DNA of 64,000 nucleotides from an uncultured Chryseobacterium sp. (GCA_913774355.1 CAJYGB010000033.1:124001-188000), one strand, 5' to 3'. Counted from the first letter of the stretch, positions 45,309-55,326 are shown. Translations and numbers: made by a program. Notes: generated from the sequence alone by a model not told the origin.

Positions 45309-45327
45309 AACTAAAATTTTTGTATCA

Positions 45328-45374
45328 CAAACATATTCCATAAACCTATCAAAATCAATTACCCTTTTGTGTAA
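45328..45374 (-). promoter_or_regulatory. Promoter with 16-bp inverted repeat, site C
   Basis: On the minus strand: TTACACAAAAGGGTAA (45359-45374), TTGA directly after it, a 20-bp spacer and TATGTTTG (45328-45335, perfect TAnnTTTG). The geometry is identical to sites A and B. Confidence 0.8.
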
Positions 45375-45375
45375 A

Positions 45376-45407
45376 ATAAAAAACCCATCCGAATAAACGG
45401 ATGGGTT
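45376..45407 (-). terminator. Terminator of the ribosomal protein/rpoA operon
   Basis: A perfect 10-bp stem AACCCATCCG/CGGATGGGTT with a 6-nt loop; the minus strand continues TTTTTATTTT, 23 bp after the rplQ stop. Confidence 0.9.
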
Positions 45408-45429
45408 CCTATGATGTATCTGATGAATA

Positions 45430-45954
45430 TTATTCTTCAGTTTTTTCTTCTGTAGAATCAGCAGCTTCAGCCGTTGGCTCAGCAGTTTTTTCTTCTACTA
45501 CAGGAGCTTCAGCAACTACAGCTTCTTTTTTAGGAGCCGCAGATCTTCTGCTTCTTCTTGTCGCTTTTTTCTCTTCCGCATTCGGATTGTAAAGCTCATT
45601 GAAGTCTACCAGTTCGATAAGAGCAGTATCAGCGGCATCACCCGGTCTGAAACCTGTTTTGATGATTCTTGTATAACCACCGTTTCTCTCAGCGATTTTA
45701 GGAGCTACTGTTCTGAACAATTCAGCAACCGCTTCTTTATTTTGAAGATATGAAAAAACAATTCTTCTGTTGTGTGTAGTATCTTCTTTTGCTTTTGTTA
45801 ATAGAGGCTCAACATATACTCTTAAAGCTTTTGCTTTTGCTACAGTAGTGTTGATTCTTTTATGCTCAATTAGAGAACAAGCCATATTAGAAAGCAATGC
45901 GCTTCTGTGAGAAGCTGTTCTTCCTAAGTGATTGAATTTTTTACCGTGTCTCAT
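45430..45954 (-). CDS. rplQ: 50S ribosomal protein L17
   Basis: [20 protein letters not shown] is the conserved L17 start. The L17 domain ends near residue 120. A ~50-residue Ala/Glu/Lys-rich acidic tail ([18 protein letters not shown]) makes it longer than the E. coli protein, as is common in Bacteroidota. It is the last gene of the operon, 6 bp after rpoA. Confidence 0.97.
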   Translation of the reverse strand: MRHGKKFNHLGRTASHRSALLSNMACSLIEHKRINTTVAKAKALRVYVEPLLTKAKEDTTHNRRIVFSYLQNKEAVAELFRTVAPKIAERNGGYTRIIKTGFRPGDAADTALIELVDFNELYNPNAEEKKATRRSRRSAAPKKEAVVAEAPVVEEKTAEPTAEAADSTEEKTEE

Positions 45955-45960
45955 TATTAA

Positions 45961-46956
45961 TTAATTATCAGCGTCTAATTTATATTTTGCAACGTCGAAA
46001 CCGAAGTTTAGACCTTTTGAATGCACTAATTCTTCTAGTTCTGTCAAAGATTTTTTACCAAAATTTCTGAATTTCATCAAATCAGACTTACTGTAAGAAA
46101 CCAATTCTCCAAGAGTTTCCACTTCAGCCGCTTTCAGACAGTTCAGGGCTCTTACGGAAAGATCCATGTCTGCTAATTTAGACTTCAGTAGTTGTCTTGT
46201 ATGAAGAGTCTCTTCATCATATTGGATCGATGCTTTTACGGCTTCCGTCTCAAGCGTGATTCTCTCATCGGAGAACAGCATGAAATGATAGATTAAGATC
46301 TTGGAAGCTTCAGTTAAAGCATTCTGCGGACTGATAGATCCGTCAGTTTCGATATCCAGTACAAGTTTTTCGTAGTCTGTTTTTTGCTCTACACGATAAT
46401 TTTCAATGCTATACTGTACTTTCTTGATTGGCGTGAAAATAGAGTCGATGGCAATAGTACCTACCGGTGCATTGTTTGACTTATTTTGTTCAGAAGGCAC
46501 ATACCCTCTTCCTTTTTCTATATTGAAAGTAATTTCGAAAGTAACGTCATTGTTTAGGTTACAAATCACTAAATCCGGGTTCAACACCTCAAATCCGTTG
46601 ATCGCTTTTCCTAAATCTCCAGCAGTAATCACCGTCTGACCCGATACTTTGGCAACAACCTGCTCATTAGACTGGTTTTCTGCCGTAGATTTTAATCTTA
46701 CCTGCTTCAGGTTAAGAATGATTTCGGTAACATCTTCGATTACTCCCGGAATGGTTGAAAATTCGTGCTCTACACCTTCTATTTTGATAGATGAAATAGC
46801 GTATCCTTCCAGAGAAGAAAGCAACACTCTTCTCAAAGCATTACCGATTGTAAGCCCGAAACCTGGTTCTAGTGGTCTGAATTCAAACTGACCTCTAAAA
46901 TCATCAGAGTTAAGTAAAATTACTTTATCGGGTTTTATGAATTGTAAAATTGCCAT
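45961..46956 (-). CDS. rpoA: DNA-directed RNA polymerase subunit alpha
   Basis: A 331-residue alpha subunit. The N-terminal assembly domain has [28 protein letters not shown]; the C-terminal domain has [21 protein letters not shown] and [19 protein letters not shown], the part that contacts UP elements and activators. It follows rpsD by 33 bp and precedes rplQ, as in other alpha operons. Confidence 0.98.
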   Translation of the reverse strand: MAILQFIKPDKVILLNSDDFRGQFEFRPLEPGFGLTIGNALRRVLLSSLEGYAISSIKIEGVEHEFSTIPGVIEDVTEIILNLKQVRLKSTAENQSNEQVVAKVSGQTVITAGDLGKAINGFEVLNPDLVICNLNNDVTFEITFNIEKGRGYVPSEQNKSNNAPVGTIAIDSIFTPIKKVQYSIENYRVEQKTDYEKLVLDIETDGSISPQNALTEASKILIYHFMLFSDERITLETEAVKASIQYDEETLHTRQLLKSKLADMDLSVRALNCLKAAEVETLGELVSYSKSDLMKFRNFGKKSLTELEELVHSKGLNFGFDVAKYKLDADN

Positions 46957-46989
46957 ATTATTGGGTTGAGCAAAAATTTGATTAAAAAA

Positions 46990-47598
46990 TTATTTAGAGT
47001 AAAGTTCGACGATAAGCTGTTCCTTGATGTCCTCCGGAATCTGGATTCTCTCAGGGGCAGATACGAAAGTACCTTCTTTTTTCTCATCGTTGAATTGTAA
47101 CCACTCATAATTTGCTTTGGAAGCCAATGCATTGGTAACCACTTCAAGAGACTTGGATTTTTCTCTTACAGCGATTACATCACCTGCTTTTACCAAATAT
47201 GAAGGAATGTTCAGAATCTCTCCGTTCACGGTAATGTGTCTGTGAGAAACCAATTGTCTTGCAGCAGATCTTGTTTTAGCAAAACCTAATCTGTAAACTA
47301 CATTATCGAGTCTTGATTCGCAAAGCTGTAGTAGAACTTCCCCTGTTACACCTTTACTTCTGTGTGCTTTCTCGAATAAGTTAGCAAACTGTCTTTCTAA
47401 GATACCGTATGTATATTTAGCTTTTTGTTTTTCAGCTAACTGAACTGCGTATTCAGATTTTTTAGCACCTCTTCTTTTATTAGGACCATGTTGTCCTGGC
47501 GGTTGGTTTTTTCTTTTCTCGAAGTTTTTGTCATCTCCGTAGATTGCAGCACCAAACTTTCTAGCAATCTTAGTTTTAGGTCCAATATATCTTGCCAT
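46990..47598 (-). CDS. rpsD: 30S ribosomal protein S4
   Basis: A 202-residue primary 16S rRNA binder; [15 protein letters not shown] start and the S4 RNA-binding domain ([31 protein letters not shown], about residues 95-125). It is adjacent to rpsK and rpoA, the usual alpha-operon order. Confidence 0.98.
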   Translation of the reverse strand: MARYIGPKTKIARKFGAAIYGDDKNFEKRKNQPPGQHGPNKRRGAKKSEYAVQLAEKQKAKYTYGILERQFANLFEKAHRSKGVTGEVLLQLCESRLDNVVYRLGFAKTRSAARQLVSHRHITVNGEILNIPSYLVKAGDVIAVREKSKSLEVVTNALASKANYEWLQFNDEKKEGTFVSAPERIQIPEDIKEQLIVELYSK

Positions 47599-47617
47599 AA
47601 TGGGTAAATTCTAAAAA

Positions 47618-48007
47618 TTAAACTCTTCTTCTTTTTGGTGGTCTGCATCCGTTGTGTGGCATTGGCGTCACGTCAACGATTTCACTAACTTCGATTCCTG
47701 AATTGTGGATCGATCTGATAGCAGATTCTCTACCTGCACCCGGACCTTTTACGAACACCTTTACTCTTCTTAATCCCGCTTCATGAGCTACAGCAGAGCA
47801 ATTTTCAGCTGCCATCTGAGCAGCAAATGGAGTATTCTTTTTAGAACCTCTGAAACCCATTTTACCGGCAGAAGCCCAAGAGATAACCTCTCCGTTTTTA
47901 TTTGTTAAAGAAATGATGATGTTATTGAAAGAAGCCTGAATATGTGCTTCACCAATAGCTTCAACTTTTACTTTTCTTTTTTTAACTACTTTAGTTTGTT
48001 TTGCCAT
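47618..48007 (-). CDS. rpsK: 30S ribosomal protein S11
   Basis: 129 residues; conserved [19 protein letters not shown] and the C-terminal [18 protein letters not shown] with the platform-binding tail. It lies 12 bp after rpsM. Confidence 0.98.
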   Translation of the reverse strand: MAKQTKVVKKRKVKVEAIGEAHIQASFNNIIISLTNKNGEVISWASAGKMGFRGSKKNTPFAAQMAAENCSAVAHEAGLRRVKVFVKGPGAGRESAIRSIHNSGIEVSEIVDVTPMPHNGCRPPKRRRV

Positions 48008-48019
48008 AATTCCTAACGA

Positions 48020-48397
48020 TTATTTACTAGCTTTTTTCTTGTTAGCAACAGTTTTTCTCTTTCCTTTACGGGTTCTAGAGTTGTTTTTCGTTCTCTGGCC
48101 TCTTAAAGGTAGTCCTAGTCTGTGACGTATTCCTCGTTGGCATCCTATGTCCATTAATCGCTTAATGTTCAATTGCACTTCAGATCTCAACTCTCCTTCC
48201 ACTTTGATGTTTTCGGAAATGTAGGTTCTGATGGCAGCCAATTCATCGTCATTCCATTCGTTGACTTTCTTGTCTTCGCTGATACCGGCAGCTTTAAGGA
48301 TTTCTGAAGAAGTACTTCTTCCGACTCCGTAGATGTAAGTTAAACCGATAACACCTCTTTTGTTTTTTGGTAAATCTATACCTGAAATTCTCGCCAT
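48020..48397 (-). CDS. rpsM: 30S ribosomal protein S13
   Basis: 125 residues; [23 protein letters not shown] start, H2TH region and the C-terminal [22 protein letters not shown] that contacts P-site tRNA. It sits between rpmJ and rpsK. Confidence 0.98.
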   Translation of the reverse strand: MARISGIDLPKNKRGVIGLTYIYGVGRSTSSEILKAAGISEDKKVNEWNDDELAAIRTYISENIKVEGELRSEVQLNIKRLMDIGCQRGIRHRLGLPLRGQRTKNNSRTRKGKRKTVANKKKASK

Positions 48398-48406
48398 AAT
48401 TTAATG

Positions 48407-48523
48407 TTAGCCTTGTCTTTGTTTAAATTTTGGGTTCTTTTTGTTGATTACGAACAGTACACCTTTTCTGCGTACGATTTTGCAATCAGCGCTTCTTTTT
48501 TTAATTGATGCTCTTACTTTCAT
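48407..48523 (-). CDS. rpmJ: 50S ribosomal protein L36
   Basis: A 38-residue protein ([20 protein letters not shown], ending [11 protein letters not shown]). Only one cysteine remains of the usual C-C-C-H zinc site, so this is the zinc-independent form. It lies 9 bp before rpsM. Confidence 0.95.
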   Translation of the reverse strand: MKVRASIKKRSADCKIVRRKGVLFVINKKNPKFKQRQG

Positions 48524-48589
48524 TTTGTTTGATAGTATTTATTTTTTTAACAATAGCCAAATGGAACATGTGTTCCATTTGGCATTGTT

Positions 48590-48805
48590 TTAATATCTGA
48601 ATGTAATTCTCCCTTTTGATAAATCGTAAGGAGACATTTCCAGTTTCACCTTATCACCAGGTAAAAGTTTAATATAATGCATTCGCATTTTACCGGAAAT
48701 ATGGGCAATAAGTACATGCCCATTTTCTAGCTCTACACGGAACTGGGCGTTGGAAAGTGCTTCCGTGATAACGCCGTCTTGTTCAATATGTTTTTGTTTC
48801 GCCAT
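48590..48805 (-). CDS. infA: Translation initiation factor IF-1
   Basis: 71 residues of the S1/OB-fold IF-1 type: [22 protein letters not shown] and [28 protein letters not shown]. It follows secY by 3 bp; the gap to rpmJ is 66 bp. Confidence 0.98.
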   Translation of the reverse strand: MAKQKHIEQDGVITEALSNAQFRVELENGHVLIAHISGKMRMHYIKLLPGDKVKLEMSPYDLSKGRITFRY

Positions 48806-48808
48806 AAA

Positions 48809-50188
48809 TTAATATCCAGTCGTTCTTGATAATTTAGACTGCATCAAGCCATCATAATGATGGTTCAGCAGATAAGTATTAATCTGTTGAACGGTATCTA
48901 AAATTACTCCCACCATAATCAATAGTGATGTTCCCCCGAAAAACAGGGCGAATGCATCTGTCTGAACAAAGGTTCCATGCACAATTGCCGGAAGGATTGC
49001 AAAGATAGACAAAAATATTGCACCTGGCAAGGTAATTTTTGATAAAATATCGTCTAAATAATCAGCCGTTTCTTTTCCTGGTCTTACTTTAGGTACTAAC
49101 CCTCCGTTTCTCTTCAAATCATCAGCCATCTGGTTTACCGGAATCGTAATTGCAGTATAGAAAAACGAGAAGATAATAATCAATAGCGCGAACAATACGT
49201 TGTACTGCCAGCTAAAAACATTCTTGAAACCTGCAAGAAAAGTATTGGATTCATCTACTTTCGTCAATAACCCCGGAACGAACATCAATGCCTGGGCAAA
49301 GATGATCGGCATAACACCGGCAGCATTCACTTTCAATGGGATCCACTGTCTTGCTCCCTGCATGAGATTTCTGTTTACACCTCCTCTTGCCTGAGCTCTG
49401 CTTACATACTGGATCGGGATTTTTCTTACCGCAACGGATAACACCACTGCAAGAAGAACCACCAGCATCCAGAAGATTACTTCAATAAGGATCATGATCG
49501 ATCCCATTCCTCCTTTTCCGTTCTGCACGGCCATTTCCTGTACGAATGCTTCAGGCAGTCTTGAAAGGATCCCTACCATAATCAGGATAGAGATACCGTT
49601 TCCGATACCTTTGTCGGTGATTTTCTCACCTAACCACATTGCGAATACTGAGCCGGCAACCAAAATCACGATACTTGGCAGCCAGAACATAATGGAATTC
49701 GGCTCTACATAATATGCAGACTGGAACTGAGCATAAGGTAAAAATAGCTGAGTGATCGAGGTAAGATAAGAAGGGGCCTGTACAAGACAAACGCCAATCG
49801 TTAACCATCTGGTGATCTGGTTCAGGGTATTTCTACCGGACTCTCCATCTTTCTGAAGTTTCTGAAGATAAGGAATAGCCATCCCCATCAACTGAACAAT
49901 AATAGAAGCAGAAATATAAGGCATGATACCTAACGCCATTACGGAAGCGTGGCTGAAAGCTCCCCCCGTAAACGACGAAAGCAAGCCAAGGAGACCTGCT
50001 CCTTGCTTGTTACCGCCTTGATTTTTATAATGCTCTAAGAGATCCCCTACTTCTGCAAGGTTAATTGCAGGTAAAGAGATATAAGATGCGAATCTATACA
50101 CAAGAATAATCCCTAAAGTGAAGATAATTTTATCCCGTAATTCTTTAAGGCTCCAAATATTTTTGAGTGTTTGTATAAATTCTTTCAT
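48809..50188 (-). CDS. secY: Protein translocase subunit SecY
   Basis: Central channel of the Sec translocon in the inner membrane, 459 residues with ten hydrophobic spans. Conserved segments include LGIMPYISASIIVQL, the plug/lateral-gate helices and the cytoplasmic loop RAQARGGVNRNLMQGARQWIPLKVN. It is located after rplO by 9 bp, as in spc operons. Confidence 0.98.
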   Translation of the reverse strand: MKEFIQTLKNIWSLKELRDKIIFTLGIILVYRFASYISLPAINLAEVGDLLEHYKNQGGNKQGAGLLGLLSSFTGGAFSHASVMALGIMPYISASIIVQLMGMAIPYLQKLQKDGESGRNTLNQITRWLTIGVCLVQAPSYLTSITQLFLPYAQFQSAYYVEPNSIMFWLPSIVILVAGSVFAMWLGEKITDKGIGNGISILIMVGILSRLPEAFVQEMAVQNGKGGMGSIMILIEVIFWMLVVLLAVVLSVAVRKIPIQYVSRAQARGGVNRNLMQGARQWIPLKVNAAGVMPIIFAQALMFVPGLLTKVDESNTFLAGFKNVFSWQYNVLFALLIIIFSFFYTAITIPVNQMADDLKRNGGLVPKVRPGKETADYLDDILSKITLPGAIFLSIFAILPAIVHGTFVQTDAFALFFGGTSLLIMVGVILDTVQQINTYLLNHHYDGLMQSKLSRTTGY

Positions 50189-50197
50189 TAGTAATTA

Positions 50198-50647
50198 TTA
50201 TAAGGTAATTGCTTTTCCACCTGCTTTAGAGATCAACTCTTCCGCAGATTTAGTGAATTTGTCAGCAGAGATTGAAACCGCAGATTTCAATTCTCCTCTA
50301 CCCATAATTTTCACTAATTCGTTTTTCGTAATTAAACCGTTTTCGATAAGTACTTCTCTTGTGATATCTCCTGTAATGGATTTATTTTCAATTAAAGTCT
50401 GGATCGTATCCAGGTTAATTCCTCTAAACTCTTTTCTGTTTACGTTTTTGAATCCGAATTTCGGTAATCTTCTTTGTAAAGGCATCTGACCTCCTTCAAA
50501 ACCGATCTTCTGAGAATATCCGGCTCTTGCTTTCTGTCCTTTGTGACCTTTTGTAGAAGTACCTCCTTTTCCGCTACCTTGTCCTCTACCGATTCTTTTT
50601 GAATTGAAAGTAGATCCTGCAGCTGGCTTTATGTTGTTTAAATTCAT
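50198..50647 (-). CDS. rplO: 50S ribosomal protein L15
   Basis: 149 residues; the conserved start has LNNIKPAAGSTFNSKRIGRG and QGSGKGGTSTKGHKGQKAR (extended 23S-binding arm), then FEGGQMPLQRRLPKFGF. Placed between rpmD and secY. Confidence 0.98.
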   Translation of the reverse strand: MNLNNIKPAAGSTFNSKRIGRGQGSGKGGTSTKGHKGQKARAGYSQKIGFEGGQMPLQRRLPKFGFKNVNRKEFRGINLDTIQTLIENKSITGDITREVLIENGLITKNELVKIMGRGELKSAVSISADKFTKSAEELISKAGGKAITL

Positions 50648-50666
50648 TTTAAAATTATTTTAAAAA

Positions 50667-50843
50667 TTATTTTTGAACTTCAAGTAAGTGACTAACTGCA
50701 GCTATCATTCCTAAGATAGAAGGCGTAGCTTCGTGTTCTACAACTTGGTGAAGTTTCTTAAATCCTAATGCTTCAAGCGTTCTCTTTTGGGTTTTTGTTC
50801 TTCCAATAGCGCTTCTTACTTGCTTTACTTTGATTGTTGCCAT
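50667..50843 (-). CDS. rpmD: 50S ribosomal protein L30
   Basis: A 58-residue protein: MATIKVKQVRSAIGRTKTQK, then RTLEALGFKKLHQVVEH and a helix ending SHLLEVQK. The size and the single ferredoxin-like domain are those of bacterial L30. It starts 11 bp after rpsE. Confidence 0.96.
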   Translation of the reverse strand: MATIKVKQVRSAIGRTKTQKRTLEALGFKKLHQVVEHEATPSILGMIAAVSHLLEVQK

Positions 50844-50854
50844 TGTTTTATTTA

Positions 50855-51376
50855 TTAACCGTTAAACACTTTAGTTAGAGAAACTCCTCTCATTCTAGCG
50901 ATTTCTTCAGGTCTTCTGATATCCAGTAACGCTTTGAAAGTAGCTTTCACCACGTTGTGAGGGTTAGAAGATCCTTTGGATTTTGAAAGGATATCGTGTA
51001 CACCGGCAGACTCCAATACCGCTCTTACCGCACCACCGGCGATAAGTCCTGTACCGTGAGAAGCAGGTCTCAAGAAGATATCAGCTCCACCATATCTGGC
51101 AGAAGTCTGGTGAGGAATCGTATGGTTCATTACAGGAACTTTTACTAAGTTTTTCTTAGCATCTTCTACCGCCTTAGCAATAGCAGAAGCAACTTCCTTA
51201 GATTTCCCTAGACCAAAACCGATCGTTCCCGCTTCGTCTCCTACAACAACGATTGCAGAAAATCCGAAAGCTCTACCTCCTTTGGTTACTTTTGTTACTC
51301 TGTTAACAGCTACGAGACGATCTTTAAGTTCTAATCCTCCCGGTTTTACTCTTTCTATATTATCTAGTCCTAACAT
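50855..51376 (-). CDS. rpsE: 30S ribosomal protein S5
   Basis: 173 residues; dsRBD-like N-terminal domain ([20 protein letters not shown]) and the second domain with [22 protein letters not shown]. Spacing of 19 bp to rplR. Confidence 0.98.
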   Translation of the reverse strand: MLGLDNIERVKPGGLELKDRLVAVNRVTKVTKGGRAFGFSAIVVVGDEAGTIGFGLGKSKEVASAIAKAVEDAKKNLVKVPVMNHTIPHQTSARYGGADIFLRPASHGTGLIAGGAVRAVLESAGVHDILSKSKGSSNPHNVVKATFKALLDIRRPEEIARMRGVSLTKVFNG

Positions 51377-51395
51377 ATTTTCCGAAATTTAATGA

Positions 51396-51749
51396 TTAGA
51401 ATTTAAGTCCACCTTCTCTCGCACCGTCAGCAAGAGCTTTTACTCTTCCGTGATATACGAATCCGTTTCTATCAAATACAATATTTTCGATTCCTGCAGC
51501 AATGGCTTTGGCAGCGATAGCCTTACCTACGGCAGCAGAAACTTCAGTCTTTGTTCCGTTAGCTTCAACGCCTTTCTCTCTTGAAGAAGCAGAAGCCAAT
51601 GTTTTTCCACTGTTATCGTCGATTAACTGAGCGTAAATTTCCTTATTACTTTTGTATACAGATAATCTTGGCAATTCAGAAGATCCGGAGATTTTCCCTC
51701 TTACTCTTCTTTTGATTCTTATTCTTTTTTCTACTTTAGTTAATGCCAT
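51396..51749 (-). CDS. rplR: 50S ribosomal protein L18
   Basis: 117 residues; 5S rRNA binder with [20 protein letters not shown] and [20 protein letters not shown] at the end. It follows rplF by 15 bp. Confidence 0.98.
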   Translation of the reverse strand: MALTKVEKRIRIKRRVRGKISGSSELPRLSVYKSNKEIYAQLIDDNSGKTLASASSREKGVEANGTKTEVSAAVGKAIAAKAIAAGIENIVFDRNGFVYHGRVKALADGAREGGLKF

Positions 51750-51764
51750 AATACTTATAATTTA

Positions 51765-52310
51765 TTAAGCAGATTTACCAGCTTTACGTCTAACAATTTC
51801 TCCTACGAATCTTACCCCTTTCCCTTTGTATGGTTCAGGCTTTCTGAAAGAACGGATCTTTGCAGCGACCATCCCTAGAAGTTGGTTGTCGTGAGACGTT
51901 AAAGTAATAATTGGGTTTTTACCTTTTTCAGTCAATGTATCCACTTTTACTTCATTTGGAAGTTCCAGTACGATACCGTGAGAGAATCCTAAAGCCAACT
52001 CAAGTTTCTGACCTGCGTGTGAAGCTCTGTATCCTACCCCTACTAATTCCAGTTTCTTTTCGAAACCTGTGTTTACACCAACAATCATGTTGTTGATTAA
52101 CGCTCTGTATAAACCGTGAAGCGCTTTGTGTTGTTTAGCATCAGATGGTCTGTTTACGTTCAGTTCCCCATCTTTCTGTTCTATAGTAATTCCTGCTGTA
52201 AGTTCCTGAGAAAGTTCTCCTTTAGGACCTTTTACGGTTACCACACCATTGTTTTCAGTGATGGTAACTCCTGCTGGAACTGTTATAATTGCTTTACCAA
52301 TTCTTGACAT
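51765..52310 (-). CDS. rplF: 50S ribosomal protein L6
   Basis: 181 residues with two L6 folds: SRIGKAIITVPAGVTITENN and the C-terminal KIRSFRKPEPYKGKGVRF. It follows rpsH by 17 bp. Confidence 0.98.
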   Translation of the reverse strand: MSRIGKAIITVPAGVTITENNGVVTVKGPKGELSQELTAGITIEQKDGELNVNRPSDAKQHKALHGLYRALINNMIVGVNTGFEKKLELVGVGYRASHAGQKLELALGFSHGIVLELPNEVKVDTLTEKGKNPIITLTSHDNQLLGMVAAKIRSFRKPEPYKGKGVRFVGEIVRRKAGKSA

Positions 52311-52327
52311 TTTCCTGTGATTAAAAA

Positions 52328-52726
52328 TTAATAAACATAGCAGATTACTTCACCGCCTACTTTTTCTTCTCTGGCTTTCTTGTCAGTCATTACTCCTTTA
52401 GAAGTAGAGATGATAGAAATACCCAAACCGTTAAGTACTCTTGGAAGTTCTCCTGAACCTTTGTACTGTCTCAAACCTGGTCTTGAAGCTCTTTGAATAG
52501 ACTTGATCGCCGGTTTGTTGGTTTGCTTGTCGTACTTTAAAGCGATTTTGATCGTACCCTGAACAGCGCTATCTTCAAACTTGTAGTTTAAGATATACCC
52601 CTGATCGAATAAGATCTTAGTAATCTCCTTTTTGATTTTCGATGCAGGAATTTCCACCACTTTGTGGCCTGCGCTTTGTGCGTTCCTTACTCTTGTTAGG
52701 AAATCTGAAATTGGATCTGTTACCAT
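52328..52726 (-). CDS. rpsH: 30S ribosomal protein S8
   Basis: 132 residues; TDPISDFLTRVRNAQSAGH start and the C-terminal STSKGVMTDKKAREEKVGGE. It binds helix 21 of 16S rRNA. The gap to rpsN upstream is unusually long (144 bp) and carries a hairpin. Confidence 0.98.
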   Translation of the reverse strand: MVTDPISDFLTRVRNAQSAGHKVVEIPASKIKKEITKILFDQGYILNYKFEDSAVQGTIKIALKYDKQTNKPAIKSIQRASRPGLRQYKGSGELPRVLNGLGISIISTSKGVMTDKKAREEKVGGEVICYVY

Positions 52727-52783
52727 TTTTCTTTTATAAATTATTGGTTAAAGAACAATCAGTTTTGTAAAGACTTAAAGAGT

Positions 52784-52821
52784 AAAATATCAGGCCTCAG
52801 AAATTTCGGCCTGATATTTTT
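52784..52821 (-). terminator. Terminator-like hairpin inside the spc gene run (rpsN-rpsH)
   Basis: A near-perfect 13-bp stem AAAATATCAGGCC/GGCCTGATATTTT with an 11-nt loop and T-rich flanks stands between rpsN and rpsH, in the middle of an otherwise tightly packed operon. It could be an attenuator, a processing site or a partial terminator. Coordinates of the left arm are accurate to about two bases. Confidence 0.65.
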
Positions 52822-52870
52822 ATCTTTAGTTTCCGAACAACTTAATTGTCCCGATTTTTTTAGTAATAAA

Positions 52871-53140
52871 TTACCAGCTTGCTTTTTTAACACCCGGGAT
52901 AAGACCGTTGTTTGCCATTTCTCTGAAAGTTACTCTGGAAATTCCGAACGTTCTCATATATCCTCTTGGTCTTCCTGTTAATTTACATCTGTTGTGTAAT
53001 CTTACAGGAGAAGCATTTTTAGGTAATTTCTGAAGTCCTTCATAATCACCTGCTTCTTTTAAAGCTTTTCTTTTATCAGCGTATTTAGCAACTAACGCTT
53101 CTCTTTTGCGCTCACGCGCTTTCATTGATTCTTTAGCCAT
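52871..53140 (-). CDS. rpsN: 30S ribosomal protein S14
   Basis: 89 residues; [20 protein letters not shown] start and [20 protein letters not shown]. The longer form without the CxxC...CxxC zinc site. It lies 3 bp after rplE. Confidence 0.97.
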   Translation of the reverse strand: MAKESMKARERKREALVAKYADKRKALKEAGDYEGLQKLPKNASPVRLHNRCKLTGRPRGYMRTFGISRVTFREMANNGLIPGVKKASW

Positions 53141-53143
53141 TTC

Positions 53144-53695
53144 TTAATTCTTTTTGAATGGTAAACCGAAGTGAGTTAATAAAGCTTTAGCTTCTTTGTC
53201 TGTTTTCGCCGTAGTAACGAAAGTGATGTCCATCCCCTGGATTTTTTTCACTTTGTCGATTACGATCTCAGGGAAGATGATCTGCTCAGTGATCCCTAAG
53301 TTATAATTTCCTCTACCGTCGAAACCATCAGCCTTGATTCCAGAGAAATCTCTGATTCGCGGTAATGCAGAAGAAGTAAGTCTGTCTAAGAATTCATACA
53401 TCTTGTGAGCTCTAAGTGTTACCTTAGCCCCTACAGGCATACCTTTTCTTAATTTGAAAGCAGCTTCATCCTTCTTGGAGATTGTACCAACAGCCTTCTG
53501 ACCGGTGATATTCGTTAGTTCTTCAACAGCATAATCGATGATTTTCTTATCTGCAGTAGCATCTCCTAAACCTTGAGACAATACGATTTTCTCCAGTCTA
53601 GGTACCTGCATTACAGATTTGTATCCGAATTCTTCCATCATTGCAGGAACAATCGTTTCTTTATACGCTTTTTTGGGTCTTGCTATATATTCCAT
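53144..53695 (-). CDS. rplE: 50S ribosomal protein L5
   Basis: 183 residues; 5S rRNA binder with [20 protein letters not shown] and [16 protein letters not shown], ending in [20 protein letters not shown]. 13 bp after rplX. Confidence 0.98.
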   Translation of the reverse strand: MEYIARPKKAYKETIVPAMMEEFGYKSVMQVPRLEKIVLSQGLGDATADKKIIDYAVEELTNITGQKAVGTISKKDEAAFKLRKGMPVGAKVTLRAHKMYEFLDRLTSSALPRIRDFSGIKADGFDGRGNYNLGITEQIIFPEIVIDKVKKIQGMDITFVTTAKTDKEAKALLTHFGLPFKKN

Positions 53696-53708
53696 GTGTT
53701 CTTAAAAA

Positions 53709-54035
53709 TTATAAAGTTTCACCCGTTTTTTTGTTGATTCTCACTTTCTTGTCTCCTTCGGTTTTATAACCTACTTTGATCGCTTTTCCGTCTTTACCAA
53801 CTAAAGCTACGTTTGAGATATGAATAGAAGCTTCTTTCTCAGTAATTCCTCCCTGAGGATTTGAAGCTGAAGGCTTAACGTGTTTTTTAACGATGTTAAG
53901 TCCTGCAACAATTACTCTAGGGTCTTTCCCTTCTTTTTTGATCACTTCAATAACTTCACCGGTACCACCTTTAAGACCTTTCTTACCTGTAGTTACGATT
54001 ACGTTATCTCCTCTTTTTATTTTTAACTTTGACAT
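53709..54035 (-). CDS. rplX: 50S ribosomal protein L24
   Basis: 108 residues with the KOW motif KIKRGDNVIVTTGKKGLKGG and the loop GLNIVKKHVKPSASNPQGGI. Located between rplN and rplE. Confidence 0.98.
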   Translation of the reverse strand: MSKLKIKRGDNVIVTTGKKGLKGGTGEVIEVIKKEGKDPRVIVAGLNIVKKHVKPSASNPQGGITEKEASIHISNVALVGKDGKAIKVGYKTEGDKKVRINKKTGETL

Positions 54036-54054
54036 TTTTTTACAATTTTAAATA

Positions 54055-54423
54055 TTAAAGTACTTCAGGAGCTAATGAAATGATTTTCATATATTCTTTG
54101 TCTCTCAACTCACGAGCAACCGGTCCGAAAACACGCGTTCCTCTCATTTCTCCCGCTGCGTTTAGCAATACACAAGCATTGTCTTCGAATTTGATGTATG
54201 AACCATCTTTTCTTCTTACTGCTTTTTTAGTTCTTACTACGACAGCTTTAGATACCTGACCTTTCTTAGCGTTTCCTGATGGTGTGGAATCTTTGATAGT
54301 AACAACGATTTTATCACCAACTGAAGCATATCTTCTTCTGGTTCCTCCCAGAACTCTGATAACCAATACTTCTTTAGCACCCGTGTTATCAGCAACTTTT
54401 AATCTTGATTCTGTTTGTAACAT
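54055..54423 (-). CDS. rplN: 50S ribosomal protein L14
   Basis: 122 residues; [20 protein letters not shown] start and [20 protein letters not shown]. It is 2 bp after rpsQ. Confidence 0.98.
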   Translation of the reverse strand: MLQTESRLKVADNTGAKEVLVIRVLGGTRRRYASVGDKIVVTIKDSTPSGNAKKGQVSKAVVVRTKKAVRRKDGSYIKFEDNACVLLNAAGEMRGTRVFGPVARELRDKEYMKIISLAPEVL

Positions 54424-54425
54424 TA

Positions 54426-54680
54426 TTACTTAGCTTTTTCAATGATTCTTACTAATCTCCATCTTTTGTTCTTGCTCAAAGGTCTTGTTTCCTGGATCAG
54501 AACCGTATCTCCCTCTGTGCATTCGTTGTTCTCGTCGTGTGCAGTATATTTTTTCGTTTTCAAAACGAATTTACCGTACATCGGGTGCTTTACTCTTGTA
54601 GTTTCACTAACAACAATAGTTTTTTCCATTTTATTGCTGGAAACCACTCCGATTCTTTCTTTTCTTAAATTTCTATCCAT
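54426..54680 (-). CDS. rpsQ: 30S ribosomal protein S17
   Basis: 84 residues; [20 protein letters not shown] start and the OB-fold segment [20 protein letters not shown]. Usual place after rpmC. Confidence 0.98.
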   Translation of the reverse strand: MDRNLRKERIGVVSSNKMEKTIVVSETTRVKHPMYGKFVLKTKKYTAHDENNECTEGDTVLIQETRPLSKNKRWRLVRIIEKAK

Positions 54681-54692
54681 TGTAAAATGAAA

Positions 54693-54887
54693 TTATTGTT
54701 TGTTAGTTAACTCAGTGTTTAGTCTAGCGATTGTTTTTCTCAAATCTCTGATTTGGATCGGGTTTTCAATTGGGCTGATTGCATGAGCCAATTTCAATTT
54801 GGAATATTGAGCTTTTGCTTCAGTTAATTGAGCTTGAATATCACCCGCGCTTAAATTTTTAATATCAGCTTTTTTCATTGTATTCAA
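54693..54887 (-). CDS. rpmC: 50S ribosomal protein L29
   Basis: 64 residues of two helices: LSAGDIQAQLTEAKAQYSKL and IENPIQIRDLRKTIARLNTE. An alternative start three codons later (MKKADIKNL) is equally possible. Confidence 0.97.
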   Translation of the reverse strand: MNTMKKADIKNLSAGDIQAQLTEAKAQYSKLKLAHAISPIENPIQIRDLRKTIARLNTELTNKQ

Positions 54888-54890
54888 AGA

Positions 54891-55316
54891 TTAAAGAGGT
54901 TTAACAAAATCGTTAGCAACGATGAATTTGGTAACTACCGGTAATTTTTGTGCAGCAAGCCTAAGAGCTTCTTTGGCTACATCGTAAGGAACACCTCCGA
55001 TTTCGAACATAATTTTACCAGGCTTTACTACAGCTACCCAATATTCCACGGCACCCTTACCTTTACCCATCCTTACTTCGGCTGGTTTCTTGGTAATTGG
55101 TTTATCCGGGAAGATTTTGATCCATAGTTGACCTTCTCTCTTCATATATCTTGTCGCAGCGATACGAGCAGCTTCAATTTGTCTTGCAGTGATCCAAGCA
55201 CCTTCTGTCGCCTTAATCCCGAAAGTTCCATAAGCAAGTTGACTACCTCTCTGGGCATTCCCCTTCATTTTCATCTTATGAACTCTACGGAATTTGGTTC
55301 TTTTTGGTTGTAACAT
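54891..55316 (-). CDS. rplP: 50S ribosomal protein L16
   Basis: 141 residues; [20 protein letters not shown] start and [21 protein letters not shown] heptanucleotide tandem repeat lies immediately ahead of its start codon. Confidence 0.98.
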   Translation of the reverse strand: MLQPKRTKFRRVHKMKMKGNAQRGSQLAYGTFGIKATEGAWITARQIEAARIAATRYMKREGQLWIKIFPDKPITKKPAEVRMGKGKGAVEYWVAVVKPGKIMFEIGGVPYDVAKEALRLAAQKLPVVTKFIVANDFVKPL

Positions 55317-55326
55317 AATTTCTAAA

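Noticed and set aside
45308..45341. Longer amidase start at 45341
   Set aside because: The -7 element TATGTTTG (45328-45335) lies within it, so the mRNA would not contain this start.
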